The notes under the pieces: generated by a model
The model's database searches: none
What the model was told of the DNA's origin: nothing
The model's input: only the letters and a program-made list of their open reading frames with translations
Part shown: positions 8,551 through 18,150 of the stretch, piece after piece
How positions within the stretch are numbered: position 1 is the first letter of the stretch
Layout of the letters: every line of letters starts with the position of its first letter
Assembly: GCA_009911305.1 (NCBI GenBank)
Contig: QXXC01000024.1
Span: 1-64,000, forward strand
Reading direction: 5' to 3'
DNA from: Clostridiaceae bacterium
GTDB lineage: Bacteria; Bacillota; Clostridia; Lachnospirales; Lachnospiraceae
Length of the DNA: 64,000 bases
Made by a program: the position numbers and the translations under genes

Positions 8551-10854
8551 GTGAAGGCATGGCCAAAGCGTCTGGCAGTTCTGATTATGGTAATAACAGC
8601 GGCGGTTTCTGTGCTGCTCCCGTCCGTGATCCTTTTTACAGGGGACGGTTTTCTGGCGGCCTATATCGGCCTCGCGCAGTCGGGAAAGATGCTTGCGGAG
8701 ATTGGGCTGATGTGCGCGCTGTATGGCGTTATCTGGCTTTTGCCGTGGAGCGCGGGGAAACGGCTTTTGGCCTCTGCTCTGCTGGCCGCCGCTCTTTGCT
8801 GGCTCCATGTTGTTTTTCTGCCCATGCTTGTTTCGGCCCTGTACCTGGGGTTTCTGCTTCTCCTCGGCCGCTTTTTACAGCGCGCGCTTCTGCGGCTGAA
8901 AAAGGCCGGCGCTTCCGATCGCCAGCCGGCGCTTTTGCCGGAGGCCGGGGCGGAGTGGCCGGCGTATTTTCTGCTGGGGAGCAGCGCAGTGATAGCTGTA
9001 TACTGTATTCTTTCAGCGGCGGGGCTGGGACAGATCTCCCTTCTGCGTGTTCTGTGCGTGTGTGCCGGGGCGTGTCTGTACGCAGGCGCGTTTCGCTCCT
9101 TCTTTCTAAACAAGGCTTTCCCGGAGAGAAAAGGTATTCCGGCGCTGTCGGCGTCTCCGCTTATGAGGCTGGGGGCGGCCTATATGATGGTTATGTTTTT
9201 GATCCAGGCTGCAAGGATGAACATTGCCCTGGATTTTGATACGCTCTGGTATGGCGTGCGCTCGGAATATATCCTGGCGGCTGGGAAGGGGATGTATGAG
9301 AATCCGGGGCTGGTGGGAATGGTTTATGTCTATTCCAAGGGTTTTGAGGTTCTGACCCTGCCCCTGTGCGACCTGGCCTCGCACAGCTATTTGCTGTTCT
9401 TTAATCTGTGGCTGTCGGTCCTGGGGCTGTGGATGATGTTCCGGATTGCCCGTCTGTTTGCGGGACAGGAGGCGGCTGCGCTGGCGGCTGTCTGTACGGC
9501 CGCGCTGCCCGGGATCATGAACATGGCGATCTCTGCGAAGCCGGATATCATAACCTGGACGCTGCAGCTTATCATGATGGAGCGTTTTTTCCGCTACGTA
9601 GACGGCGGGCGTCAGCTCGACCTGTTTCAGGCAGCGGGGGCGTTCCTCCTGTCTCTGGCCATGAAGCCGACGTCCCTGGTCTTTTCCACGGCCCTGTTTG
9701 GGATGATGGGAATCTTTCTGCTTGCGGCAGGGCGGCTTGCACTCCTCGCGCCTGCGTCCCACTGGGGGCTGCTGGCTGTCCCGGCCGCGGCTCTGGCCGG
9801 GATATGGGCGAGAACCATGCTTATCACCGGAATGCCGGTCACATCGGTTTTTACCGGGATTCTGGCGCGGCTCGGCTTTGAGATGAAATATCCCTTTGCC
9901 ACGGGCTCCCTGCCGCAGAACTGGCAGGAGGAAAGCAGCCTGCATGTGCTGGCAAGGCGTCTGTTCCAGATGCTTCTGGCCCCTGAGGGGGAGGACATGG
10001 GCCATGTGATTATCGCCTGGGGAAGCTCCCTTTTGTTTTTCCTGCTCATCTGCCTTGTGCTCTTTAGCATGGGCGGGGCAGTCAGAAAGCAGGCATGTTT
10101 CGCCGGGGATGGAAACGCGGCCTTAAAGCGCTCCTTTCATGTGATTGCCTGGCCGTTTCTGGCCGTGAATCTCATAAGCCTGGTGATGCTTTATCAGGTT
10201 GACGGGAATTATTTTATGATGCTGTACAGCCTTTTGATTCTGGCGGTCTGTATGGCAGTGGGGAGATGGAAGGACAAATCGCTGAAGAAGTGCTTTTATG
10301 CGGGCCTTGGCCTGCTTCTGGCCTTTAATATGCTGATCACAGCGGAGACGAACTGGGCCTGGAGCTGCGGATTTTCCGATATACGGCTGCTTCACAAGGG
10401 CCGGGTGAACCACCGGGCGCTGCAGCAGGAGAGGCTGTGGGCCGGGGGAAACGCCCAGATCTGGCTTACGCTGTCAGAGGATCCGCAAAACCGTGTGATC
10501 GCATTTGGAAATCACCCGTTTTGTCTGGAGTTTCCGTGCAATGTGCAGTCCTACAAGGATATCACGGCTCCATGGGGAAATGTGGATCTGGTCGAATCGC
10601 CGGAAGCCTTTGAGGCGTATATGGATTATGCCGGGACAGATTATGTCTATGCCCAGGCCGGTTTTATAGGGCCGGGGAGCTGGGAGTGGAGCTATGGGCT
10701 TCTGAGGCAGATGATTGCCAGGGGAAGCCTTGAGGAGCTGTTTTTTGAGGAGGGCAATATGCTGGCCCGGGTTGCAGGGCAGAGGATCCCGGAGGAGAAG
10801 GCGCTGGAAAATCTGGCGGCCTTTGACGCATATTACCAGACTGCGGGACAATAA
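8551..10854 (+). CDS. Large polytopic membrane protein, possible GT-C-type glycosyltransferase
   Basis: A 767-residue protein with a GTG start 5 bp after an AGGAGCG site. It has roughly twelve or more hydrophobic segments over the first ~600 residues and a soluble C-terminal part of about 150 residues. The acidic FDTLWYGVRSEYI after a membrane segment (near residue 230) recalls the first-loop Asp of GT-C lipid-linked sugar transferases, but I recognise no named family. Its place in a heptose/dideoxysugar operon suggests transfer of a lipid-linked sugar outside the membrane, a polymerase, or a flippase. Similar size and layout to the protein at 11607-13874. Confidence 0.6.
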   Translation: MKAWPKRLAVLIMVITAAVSVLLPSVILFTGDGFLAAYIGLAQSGKMLAEIGLMCALYGVIWLLPWSAGKRLLASALLAAALCWLHVVFLPMLVSALYLGFLLLLGRFLQRALLRLKKAGASDRQPALLPEAGAEWPAYFLLGSSAVIAVYCILSAAGLGQISLLRVLCVCAGACLYAGAFRSFFLNKAFPERKGIPALSASPLMRLGAAYMMVMFLIQAARMNIALDFDTLWYGVRSEYILAAGKGMYENPGLVGMVYVYSKGFEVLTLPLCDLASHSYLLFFNLWLSVLGLWMMFRIARLFAGQEAAALAAVCTAALPGIMNMAISAKPDIITWTLQLIMMERFFRYVDGGRQLDLFQAAGAFLLSLAMKPTSLVFSTALFGMMGIFLLAAGRLALLAPASHWGLLAVPAAALAGIWARTMLITGMPVTSVFTGILARLGFEMKYPFATGSLPQNWQEESSLHVLARRLFQMLLAPEGEDMGHVIIAWGSSLLFFLLICLVLFSMGGAVRKQACFAGDGNAALKRSFHVIAWPFLAVNLISLVMLYQVDGNYFMMLYSLLILAVCMAVGRWKDKSLKKCFYAGLGLLLAFNMLITAETNWAWSCGFSDIRLLHKGRVNHRALQQERLWAGGNAQIWLTLSEDPQNRVIAFGNHPFCLEFPCNVQSYKDITAPWGNVDLVESPEAFEAYMDYAGTDYVYAQAGFIGPGSWEWSYGLLRQMIARGSLEELFFEEGNMLARVAGQRIPEEKALENLAAFDAYYQTAGQ

Positions 10855-10952
10855 GGGAAGCAGGCCCGGCCGCCGCATTGCGCGGGGCGTTTCTGGGCGG
10901 AGGAAACAGGAGCGCCGCCGTTTCCCGGGTATGTCTGAATAAGGAGGAAAAC

Positions 10953-11588
10953 ATGGAGGAGAACAGGTATTTACAGGAGCTTACGGATCGCTGCCCGGCT
11001 TTAAAGGGGCTGGAGGAGGAGATCCGGGCGGCTTATGGGATCATAAAGGAGTCGTTTCAGGCAGGGGGGAAGCTCCTGGTGGCCGGAAACGGGGGAAGCT
11101 GCGCGGATGCGGAGCACATCGTGGGCGAGCTGATGAAGAGCTTTGTAAAGCCGCGCCCTGTGCCAAAGGAGCTTAAGGAAGCGCTGATCCGGACGGATTC
11201 CGGGATGGGCGGGGCGCTTTCCGAAAAGCTTCAGCAGGGGCTTCCGGCGATTGCGCTGAACAGCCATCCGGGACTTACGAGCGCCTTTTTAAATGACGTG
11301 GACGGGGAGATGGCTTACGCCCAGCAGGTTCTGGGATACGGGAAAAAGGGCGATGTGTTTTTAGGCATTACCACCTCCGGAAATGCGAAAAATATCAGGT
11401 GCGCCGCGGTGACGGCAAAGGCGATGGGACTGCGGGTGATCGGGCTTACAGGGCGCGACGGGGGAACACTGCGGGCGCTGTGTGACGCGGCGGTGATCGT
11501 GCCGGAGCAGGAGACATACCGGATTCAGGAGCTGCACCTGCCGATCTACCACACCCTGTGCCTGATGCTGGAGGAGGCGTTTTTTTAG
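10953..11588 (+). CDS. gmhA: Phosphoheptose isomerase
   Basis: A 211-residue SIS-domain protein. LLVAGNGGSCADAEHIVGEL near residue 48 is the GmhA phosphosugar site with its zinc and substrate residues, and GITTSGNAKNI is the second SIS loop. It converts sedoheptulose 7-phosphate to D-glycero-D-manno-heptose 7-phosphate, the first step of the heptose pathway; hddA, gmhB and hddC in this operon do the rest. The ATG at 10953 follows AAGGAGG by 5 bp; the frame is open further upstream without a site. Confidence 0.95.
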   Translation: MEENRYLQELTDRCPALKGLEEEIRAAYGIIKESFQAGGKLLVAGNGGSCADAEHIVGELMKSFVKPRPVPKELKEALIRTDSGMGGALSEKLQQGLPAIALNSHPGLTSAFLNDVDGEMAYAQQVLGYGKKGDVFLGITTSGNAKNIRCAAVTAKAMGLRVIGLTGRDGGTLRALCDAAVIVPEQETYRIQELHLPIYHTLCLMLEEAFF

Positions 11589-11606
11589 CTGTCTGGGAGG
11601 TCTGGA

Positions 11607-13874
11607 ATGAAGTTTTTTAAGATGCGGGCCGGGAACGCAGAGAGCCGTCAGTCAGAAAATGGCAGGGAACCTGCATGGCGGGTGAGCTGCGGCGCGTTTT
11701 ACGTATTTTTTGTGTATACGGTTTTTATATGGTGCTGTGAGTTTGCGGATCTGGCATGCTGGCTGGCAGGCATCCGCCAGACGACGCTTCTGTCAAGGCT
11801 TGCGGCGCTGCTTTTTACATGTCTCATCGCGGGAAAGGCGGCCGGGGTTCCGAAGCGTGAGAATGTAAAGCCGGATCGTTTCTTTGCGTTTGGCTGCATG
11901 GCCATAGCCATATTTTTTGCGGCCAAATCGATCCGGCCGGATATGAGCTATGACACGCAGAATTACCACCTCCTGTCACAGATACCGGGGTTTGTGGATA
12001 ATCTGCATTACCATGCGCTTCCCGGCCGGTTTCAGATGTTCGGCTTCCGCTTGGGGGATCGGATGTTTTATCCGTTCCGCCTTCTTCTGGGGCTGCGGAT
12101 GGGAACGCTTCTAAATGCGGCGGCCCTGCTGGTGCTTTACCGCCAGGTAACGGTATTTTTGGAATGGTTCGTATCCGGAGACGGCGCGGATATCGCCGGC
12201 GCTTCGGGCGGGGGGAAGGGACGATGGGAGAAATGGGCGTTTTGGAAATGGCCGTCCTTTCTGGCGTTCCTGCTTGTATGCCGCTTTGAGATCCTGCAGG
12301 AGAGCGGGAGCTATATGGTTGAACTGGCGGCGCTCCCCTTTTTCTTTGAGATGATCTTCCTTTTGGTGAGAGGGGAGGAACAGAGGCGGCAGGCAGAACG
12401 GGAGGCGTTCATGTTCTGCATGTTCGGCGGCCTGCTTTTCTGCTTAAAGATGACGAATATCGTGTATCTGGCGCCTCTGATCCTGCTTTATCTGTGGAAA
12501 ATACGCAGATACCTCTCTCCGGGCCTCTTTGCCGTGTGCCTGGCGGCGGGGACGGCGCCGGTGTGCATTTATCTGGTTTATAACGGAATCACGACGGGAA
12601 ATCCGGTGTTTCCCTATTACAACACGATTTTTAAATCGCCCTATTTTTTTGACGCGGATTTTAAGGATCAGAGATGGGGGCCTCAGGGGTGGCGGGAGCT
12701 TTTCCTTTGGGCGTACTATATGATCCGCTATCCGGACTACCGTTTAAGCGAGATTTACAATACCTATAATACGGATCTGGCTGTGATTTACCTGGCGGTT
12801 GCGGGCACATGCGCAGCAGCTCTGACGGCGTGGGTGAAAGAGAAACGGCTTTCATACCGGACGGAAGGCGCGATGGCGGTTGTCTTTGTGTGTTCCTTTC
12901 TGGCGTGGGCAAAGACCACGGGCCATATCCGGTATTTTATGGCGGGAATCCTGCTGGGAGGCGTGCTGGCAGCGTGCTGGTATCTGCGGCTGATGCGCAG
13001 GGGCCGGGGTTCGTCCGCGGCGGCGCTTTTGCTGGCCATCCCGTTTCTTGCGCGCGTTCCGCATGCGGCGAACGCGGTCTGGAATGGAAAGGAATGGGCG
13101 CTTCGTGTGGAATCCCGGGAGGAGACACAAAAAAATCTTCCCCTGGTTTTCCGGGACCGCCAGTTGTTTCCGGATGACCTAAAGGAGCGGATTGACGTAT
13201 TCTTCCTGACCTGGGGGGACTACGGGAGCTATGCGCGGCTGATCGGGGAGGATATCCCTGTATATAACCGCTATTCAGTGGTAAGCGAGCTGTCGTCCTT
13301 TCAGGATGCGTATCTGTCGGAAATTGAGGGCTGTATGCGCGGGGGAAAAGGGGTTTACGATCTCTTCCCGCAGGGCCGTGAGACGCTGGAGGAATATCTG
13401 GAATGGATGAATGACGCCGGATGGTATGTCTGCGATCTGGAATATGTGGATACCATTTTAAAAGGAGCCCAGTCGTATACGGCAGCCGGGCTGCGCATGG
13501 CGGACGGGCGGAGCAACACATGGTATGAGGCCGGCTTTGAGGAGGAAGAAGAGAGCGGGGATGAGGCCGGGGAGCACGATGCCCTGCGCTTTGTGAAGTC
13601 AGGCGATACCTGCCGTCTGGAGGCGATCGCCGGGGATCCGGATTACTGGATGATACCATTCCCGTTTCAGATTATCGTCATGGCTGACGACGGCAGCCGG
13701 GTAAAGGAAGCAGGCGTCATTCCAGTGGGCGTGAAGGAATACGAGAGGGCGGAGGTTATTCTTGATCTCTCCGGCCTGGAGGGAGAGATTGCGCTTACCT
13801 TTAAGAGCAGCCAGGAGGGGAAGGCAGGGATCGTGATCAATCCGGCGCTTTCACATCCGGACAGCGGAATATAA
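11607..13874 (+). CDS. Large polytopic membrane protein, possible GT-C-type glycosyltransferase
   Basis: A 755-residue protein with about ten hydrophobic segments in the first ~480 residues and a soluble C-terminal region that looks mainly beta-rich. An acidic first-loop motif, RPDMSYDTQNYHLL near residue 110, is in the position expected for GT-C enzymes that use polyprenyl-phosphate sugars. It differs in sequence from the protein at 8551 but shares size and layout. Tight spacing (18 bp after gmhA, 21 bp before the next start) puts it in the operon. Exact donor and acceptor cannot be told from sequence. Confidence 0.6.
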   Translation: MKFFKMRAGNAESRQSENGREPAWRVSCGAFYVFFVYTVFIWCCEFADLACWLAGIRQTTLLSRLAALLFTCLIAGKAAGVPKRENVKPDRFFAFGCMAIAIFFAAKSIRPDMSYDTQNYHLLSQIPGFVDNLHYHALPGRFQMFGFRLGDRMFYPFRLLLGLRMGTLLNAAALLVLYRQVTVFLEWFVSGDGADIAGASGGGKGRWEKWAFWKWPSFLAFLLVCRFEILQESGSYMVELAALPFFFEMIFLLVRGEEQRRQAEREAFMFCMFGGLLFCLKMTNIVYLAPLILLYLWKIRRYLSPGLFAVCLAAGTAPVCIYLVYNGITTGNPVFPYYNTIFKSPYFFDADFKDQRWGPQGWRELFLWAYYMIRYPDYRLSEIYNTYNTDLAVIYLAVAGTCAAALTAWVKEKRLSYRTEGAMAVVFVCSFLAWAKTTGHIRYFMAGILLGGVLAACWYLRLMRRGRGSSAAALLLAIPFLARVPHAANAVWNGKEWALRVESREETQKNLPLVFRDRQLFPDDLKERIDVFFLTWGDYGSYARLIGEDIPVYNRYSVVSELSSFQDAYLSEIEGCMRGGKGVYDLFPQGRETLEEYLEWMNDAGWYVCDLEYVDTILKGAQSYTAAGLRMADGRSNTWYEAGFEEEEESGDEAGEHDALRFVKSGDTCRLEAIAGDPDYWMIPFPFQIIVMADDGSRVKEAGVIPVGVKEYERAEVILDLSGLEGEIALTFKSSQEGKAGIVINPALSHPDSGI

Positions 13875-13895
13875 ATGCATATGAGGAGGATAGAA

Positions 13896-14831
13896 ATGGA
13901 TAAGATCGCGGTATTGATTCCGTGTTATAATGAAAGCCAGACTATAGAACGGGTAATAAAGGATTACCGGGAGGCGCTCCCGGAGGCGGCGATTTACGTA
14001 TATGACAATAATTCGTCAGACGGGACGGATGAGATTGCCAGGAAGGCGGGGGCGATTGTGCGGTATGAGTACCGGCAGGGAAAGGGAAATGTGATCCGCA
14101 GCATGTTCCGCGAGATTGACGCGGAGTGTTATCTGATGATTGACGGAGACGACACCTACCCGTCGGAGAACGCCAGGAGCATGACGGACGCCGTCTTATC
14201 CGGGAAAGCGGATATGGTAATCGGGGACCGGCTGTCCTCCACGTATTTTACGGAAAATAAACGTCCGTTTCACAACACGGGCAACCGCCTGGTCCGGGGG
14301 CTGATCAATACAATCTTTGACAGCTCGATTCAGGATATCATGACAGGCTACAGAGCCTTTAACTATGAATTTGTCAAGAGCTTTCCCATCCTGTCACAGG
14401 GCTTTGAGATTGAGACAGAGATGAGCATCCATGCCCTTGACAAGAATTTTAAGCTCGTGGAGATGCCGGTTACTTACCGGGATCGGCCGGAGGGCAGTGT
14501 TTCCAAGCTGAACACATTCCGCGACGGCTTCCGGGTTCTGAGAACGATTGCGAGGCTGTTCCGCGATTACCGGCCGTTTGCCTTTTTCGGCTGGCTGGGA
14601 CTTATGTGCTTCCTGGTGGCGAGCGTGATGTTTGTCCCTGTGCTGTCCGGCTATCTGGCGACAGGCCTGGTGCCGAAGTTTCCGACGCTGATCGCCTGCT
14701 CTGGCCTTTATGTGGTGGCCTTCCTTTTGTGGGCCAGCGGGGTGATCCTGGAGGTGATCGCAAAAAAGCACAGGCAGTTGTTCGAGCTTTATTTAAATCA
14801 GCTCAGCAGCGATAAAAGGAGATTGGGATGA
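13896..14831 (+). CDS. Family 2 glycosyltransferase with C-terminal membrane segments
   Basis: A 311-residue protein starting VLIPCYNESQTI, the GT2 opening. DNNSSDGT, the metal-binding MIDGDDTYP and the acceptor-side GYRAFN and EIETEMSIHAL are all in place. Two hydrophobic segments near residues 225-300 anchor it in the membrane, as in DPM/GtrB-like enzymes that load sugar onto undecaprenyl phosphate. The ATG at 13896 is chosen because GAGGAGG ends 6 bp before it; ATGs at 13875 and 13881 are in frame but lack a site. The stop overlaps the next start as ATGA. Confidence 0.88.
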   Translation: MDKIAVLIPCYNESQTIERVIKDYREALPEAAIYVYDNNSSDGTDEIARKAGAIVRYEYRQGKGNVIRSMFREIDAECYLMIDGDDTYPSENARSMTDAVLSGKADMVIGDRLSSTYFTENKRPFHNTGNRLVRGLINTIFDSSIQDIMTGYRAFNYEFVKSFPILSQGFEIETEMSIHALDKNFKLVEMPVTYRDRPEGSVSKLNTFRDGFRVLRTIARLFRDYRPFAFFGWLGLMCFLVASVMFVPVLSGYLATGLVPKFPTLIACSGLYVVAFLLWASGVILEVIAKKHRQLFELYLNQLSSDKRRLG

Positions 14832-16222
14832 AGCGTAGGGCGGCGTACCTGATACCGGTTTTCATGGGAGTTTTGTTTTATTTTTACTACATCCGCACGG
14901 CATCGTCGAATGTGGCGTTTTCGGATTATATCCGGCTGATCAATTCCTATCTGCCGGATGTGGGAAACCCCGCCAAATTTTTTGTGCCGGATATCCTGAC
15001 CCGCGTTCCGGTGACTTACCTGGGGCGGATCGTGAATGTGAAGCTGTTTCAGTATAATACCTTTTTCGACATGGGGCTGGGTGTGCTGAGCCTGGGCGCA
15101 GGGGCGGCGTCTCTGGCGCTCTATGGGCTGCGCAGGAAGGAGATTCCCTATGTGTGGTATCTGCTGTGCCTGTTTGTGTATTTCAGCCTCAATAAATGGG
15201 AGATGACGACAAACGGGACGGGCTGGGTGTGTTTTTTATCCATATCGGGCTTTATGCTGCACTATGCGGTTCTGGATCACGCGGCGGCGACAGGCTGCGC
15301 GTCAAAGTGGGATCGCGCGCTCTGCACAGCCTTCCCCCCGGTTCTTACGCTTCTGGTAGCAGGACCTTACTGCGGCAGCTACAGCGCAATTCTGATCCTG
15401 GCCTATGGAACGCTGCTGGCAGCAGACTATAGAAGGGACGGCAGATGGAACCGGACCTGGCTGGCAGGTCTTGCCGCCACGCTTGCCGCGCTCCTTCTCT
15501 ACCTGTGGAGCAGCTCGCAGGCGGTCTATGTCCACAGAGGAGCCGTGGGGGGCAGCATCGCGCAGACCTTTGTCTCGCAGCCGTGGTTTTTCGTGTCGTT
15601 TCTTTTAAAGGCCCTTGCCTCGGCGGTTGTGGGAGTGGCGCAGCTTGAGGCCCTCGGACAGAAGGGAGGCTTTATCGGGAGCGAGGCGTTTGTATGGCTT
15701 TTGGGGGCGGCCGTGGCAGGCATGTATCTGTATGCACTTTATCTGAATATCCGGCATGCGCTTTACAGGAAGAGCGTGTTCCCCCTGCTCCTGATACTGA
15801 ACGGGGGGCTGAACCATCTGCTGATCCTGTCCGCCAGATGGATCTTTTTAAATGATTCCTACGGGATGTCGTCGCGCTATGAGCTCCAGTACCAGATGGG
15901 AATCCTGGGAATCCTTCTGACCTTCGCGCTGGCTGCTGTGGCGAAGCAAAAGACAGAGACATCGGCCCGGTTTTTCCGCTCGCTGGCTGTGCCTGCGGTC
16001 TGCAGCCTGGCGATCCTGGCGGGGAATGTGTGGACCACAGCCGAGGAGATCAGGACCGCGCCGTTTCGGAAGGCGTATCTGGCGATTTCCAGGGAGCTGG
16101 GACTGAACTACAGGACCGCTTCGGATGAGGATCTGGAAATGTATCTGCACAGCAGCGCGGACGCCATCCGCAGCGCCATGCGGATTCTGGAGGAAAATGA
16201 GCTGAATATATTCAGAAAATGA
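14828..16222 (+). CDS. Polytopic membrane protein of the glycan operon
   Basis: A 464-residue protein with about ten hydrophobic segments and a short soluble tail of ~60 residues. It overlaps the preceding glycosyltransferase by 4 bp, so the pair is translationally coupled. I do not recognise a named family; position and topology would suit a glycan polymerase, ligase or flippase component. It is the third large membrane protein in the operon and the smallest. Confidence 0.6.
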   Translation: MKRRAAYLIPVFMGVLFYFYYIRTASSNVAFSDYIRLINSYLPDVGNPAKFFVPDILTRVPVTYLGRIVNVKLFQYNTFFDMGLGVLSLGAGAASLALYGLRRKEIPYVWYLLCLFVYFSLNKWEMTTNGTGWVCFLSISGFMLHYAVLDHAAATGCASKWDRALCTAFPPVLTLLVAGPYCGSYSAILILAYGTLLAADYRRDGRWNRTWLAGLAATLAALLLYLWSSSQAVYVHRGAVGGSIAQTFVSQPWFFVSFLLKALASAVVGVAQLEALGQKGGFIGSEAFVWLLGAAVAGMYLYALYLNIRHALYRKSVFPLLLILNGGLNHLLILSARWIFLNDSYGMSSRYELQYQMGILGILLTFALAAVAKQKTETSARFFRSLAVPAVCSLAILAGNVWTTAEEIRTAPFRKAYLAISRELGLNYRTASDEDLEMYLHSSADAIRSAMRILEENELNIFRK

Positions 16223-16242
16223 CAGAGGAGGAAGGGCTTTTT

Positions 16243-17016
16243 ATGAAGGTGGTCATACTGGCAGGCGGATTCGGGACAAGGATCAGCGAGGAGAGCCATT
16301 TGAAGCCAAAGCCGATGATTGAGATCGGGGAACAGCCGATTCTGTGGCATATCATGAAGTATTACGCGGAATTCGGCTGCCACGACTTTATTATCTGCCT
16401 GGGCTATAAGCAGTATGTGGTTAAGGAATATTTTGCAGATTATTTCCTGCACACCTCGGACGTGACCTTTGATCTGGCGAATAACCGGATGGAGGTTCAC
16501 ACGAACAAGACAGAGCCGTGGCGGGTTACGCTGGTTGACACAGGCTTAAATACCATGACAGGCGGCCGCATTAAGCGCGTGCAGGACTATATCGGGGACG
16601 AAACCTTCCTTTTGACCTACGGGGACGGGGTTTCCAATGTGGATATAAAGGCCCTGGCAGACTTCCACAAGAGCCACGGGAGGACGGCGACCATCACAGG
16701 CGTCAATATCGGCCAGCGCTTTGGGGTTATCAAGGCGGCCCCCGACGGCTCGATCCGGGAGTTCCGGGAGAAAAAGGACGACGACGGCAAGATCGTCAAT
16801 GGGGGCTTTATGGTCATGGAGCCGCGGGTATTTGACTATATAGACGGGGACGGCACGGTGTTTGAAAAGGAGCCGCTGGAGAACCTGGCAAAGGACGGGG
16901 AGCTGATGGTCTACCGCCACGACGGCTTCTGGAAATGCATGGACACGCAGCGCGACCGGATGCAGCTTGAGGAGCTGTGGCGAAAAGGCCGCGCGCCGTG
17001 GCGGATCTGGGACTGA
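16243..17016 (+). CDS. rfbF: Glucose-1-phosphate cytidylyltransferase
   Basis: A 257-residue enzyme, exactly the usual RfbF length. VVILAGGFGTRISEES at the N-terminus, KPKPMIEIG and the FLLTYGDGVSNVDI segment are specific to the CTP-using branch. It makes CDP-glucose, the entry compound for 3,6-dideoxyhexoses. The ATG at 16243 gives the canonical N-terminus; the frame extends 24 bp upstream across the previous stop. Followed by rfbG and rfbH in the usual order. Confidence 0.95.
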   Translation: MKVVILAGGFGTRISEESHLKPKPMIEIGEQPILWHIMKYYAEFGCHDFIICLGYKQYVVKEYFADYFLHTSDVTFDLANNRMEVHTNKTEPWRVTLVDTGLNTMTGGRIKRVQDYIGDETFLLTYGDGVSNVDIKALADFHKSHGRTATITGVNIGQRFGVIKAAPDGSIREFREKKDDDGKIVNGGFMVMEPRVFDYIDGDGTVFEKEPLENLAKDGELMVYRHDGFWKCMDTQRDRMQLEELWRKGRAPWRIWD

Positions 17017-17065
17017 GCGGATGGAGGGCTGAGGAAGCCGGTGTGCGCTCAAGAAAGGGAAAAGC

Positions 17066-18136
17066 ATGGATTTGTTGGATTTTTATAAGGGGAAACGGGT
17101 GCTGATCACGGGCCATACGGGGTTTAAGGGCTCATGGCTGACGAGAATTCTGACGCTCGCGGGCGCTGAGGTGACGGGCTACAGCTTAGAGCCGGCTGAG
17201 GATCCTGCGCTGTTTCACCTTTTAAGGCTTGGGGAGACGATGGATCACCGGCGCGGCGATATCCGCGATCCGGAGCATTTCATGAAGGTGTTTGAGGAGA
17301 CGCGGCCGGAGATCGTATTTCACCTGGCGGCACAGCCGATCGTGCGGGATTCCTACCGGGATCCGGTTTATACGTATGAGACGAATGTGATGGGAACCGT
17401 ACATGTCCTGGAGTGTATCCGCCGGAGCCCGTATGTGCGCTCCTTTGTGAACGTCACGACAGATAAGGTGTATGAAAACCGCGAATGGGAGTACGGATAC
17501 CGGGAGACGGACCGCCTGGACGGGTATGATCCGTATTCAAACAGTAAATCATGCTCCGAGCTTGTGACGCACAGCTACCGTCAGTCGTTTCTGGATAAGC
17601 AGGGCTGCGCGGTTTCGACCTGCCGGGCCGGAAATGTGATCGGCGGCGGGGATTTTGCGCATGACCGGATTATACCGGACTGTGTCCGGGCCGCGGCGGC
17701 AGGCGGGCAGATTATTGTGCGCAATCCCCGTTCGATACGCCCGTTCCAGCATGTGCTGGAGCCGCTGTATGTCTACCTTCTTGTAGCGGGCAGGCAGGCA
17801 GAGCGGCCGGAGCTTTCGGGAAATTATAATGTGGGGCCGGATGATGCGGACTGTGTGTGTACGGGCCGCCTGACAGAGCTGTTCTGCCAAAAATGGGGCG
17901 GGGGGCTTTCCTGGATCGAGCGCGGCGACGGCGGCCCCCATGAGGCAGGCTTTTTAAAGCTCGACTGTTCGAGGGTAAAGCACGTGTTCGGCTGGAGGCC
18001 GCTGTACCACATTGAGGAGGCGATTGAAAAAACGGTGGAGTGGTCAAAGGCATGGCTTGACGGGGCGGACCTGCGCTCTGTGACCGACCGGCAGATCCGG
18101 GAATTTTTTGATCACCATTTTGATCACCATGTTTGA
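17066..18136 (+). CDS. rfbG: CDP-glucose 4,6-dehydratase
   Basis: A 356-residue extended short-chain dehydrogenase. The NAD-binding ITGHTGFKGSWL near residue 15, the catalytic YDPYSNSKS (YxxxK) near residue 155 and NVTTDKVYEN are the marks of RfbG. It converts CDP-glucose to CDP-4-keto-6-deoxyglucose. It lies 49 bp after rfbF and 14 bp before rfbH. Confidence 0.95.
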   Translation: MDLLDFYKGKRVLITGHTGFKGSWLTRILTLAGAEVTGYSLEPAEDPALFHLLRLGETMDHRRGDIRDPEHFMKVFEETRPEIVFHLAAQPIVRDSYRDPVYTYETNVMGTVHVLECIRRSPYVRSFVNVTTDKVYENREWEYGYRETDRLDGYDPYSNSKSCSELVTHSYRQSFLDKQGCAVSTCRAGNVIGGGDFAHDRIIPDCVRAAAAGGQIIVRNPRSIRPFQHVLEPLYVYLLVAGRQAERPELSGNYNVGPDDADCVCTGRLTELFCQKWGGGLSWIERGDGGPHEAGFLKLDCSRVKHVFGWRPLYHIEEAIEKTVEWSKAWLDGADLRSVTDRQIREFFDHHFDHHV

Positions 18137-18150
18137 GAGGAGGAAAGAGG

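Noticed and set aside
9106..10005. Long minus-strand frame (299 codons) in the membrane gene at 8551
   Set aside because: Shadow frame of a GC-rich gene; His/Arg/Gln-rich composition without domains.
12937..13659. Long minus-strand frame (240 codons) in the membrane gene at 11607
   Set aside because: Shadow frame, Pro/Arg/Ser-rich, no ribosome binding site.
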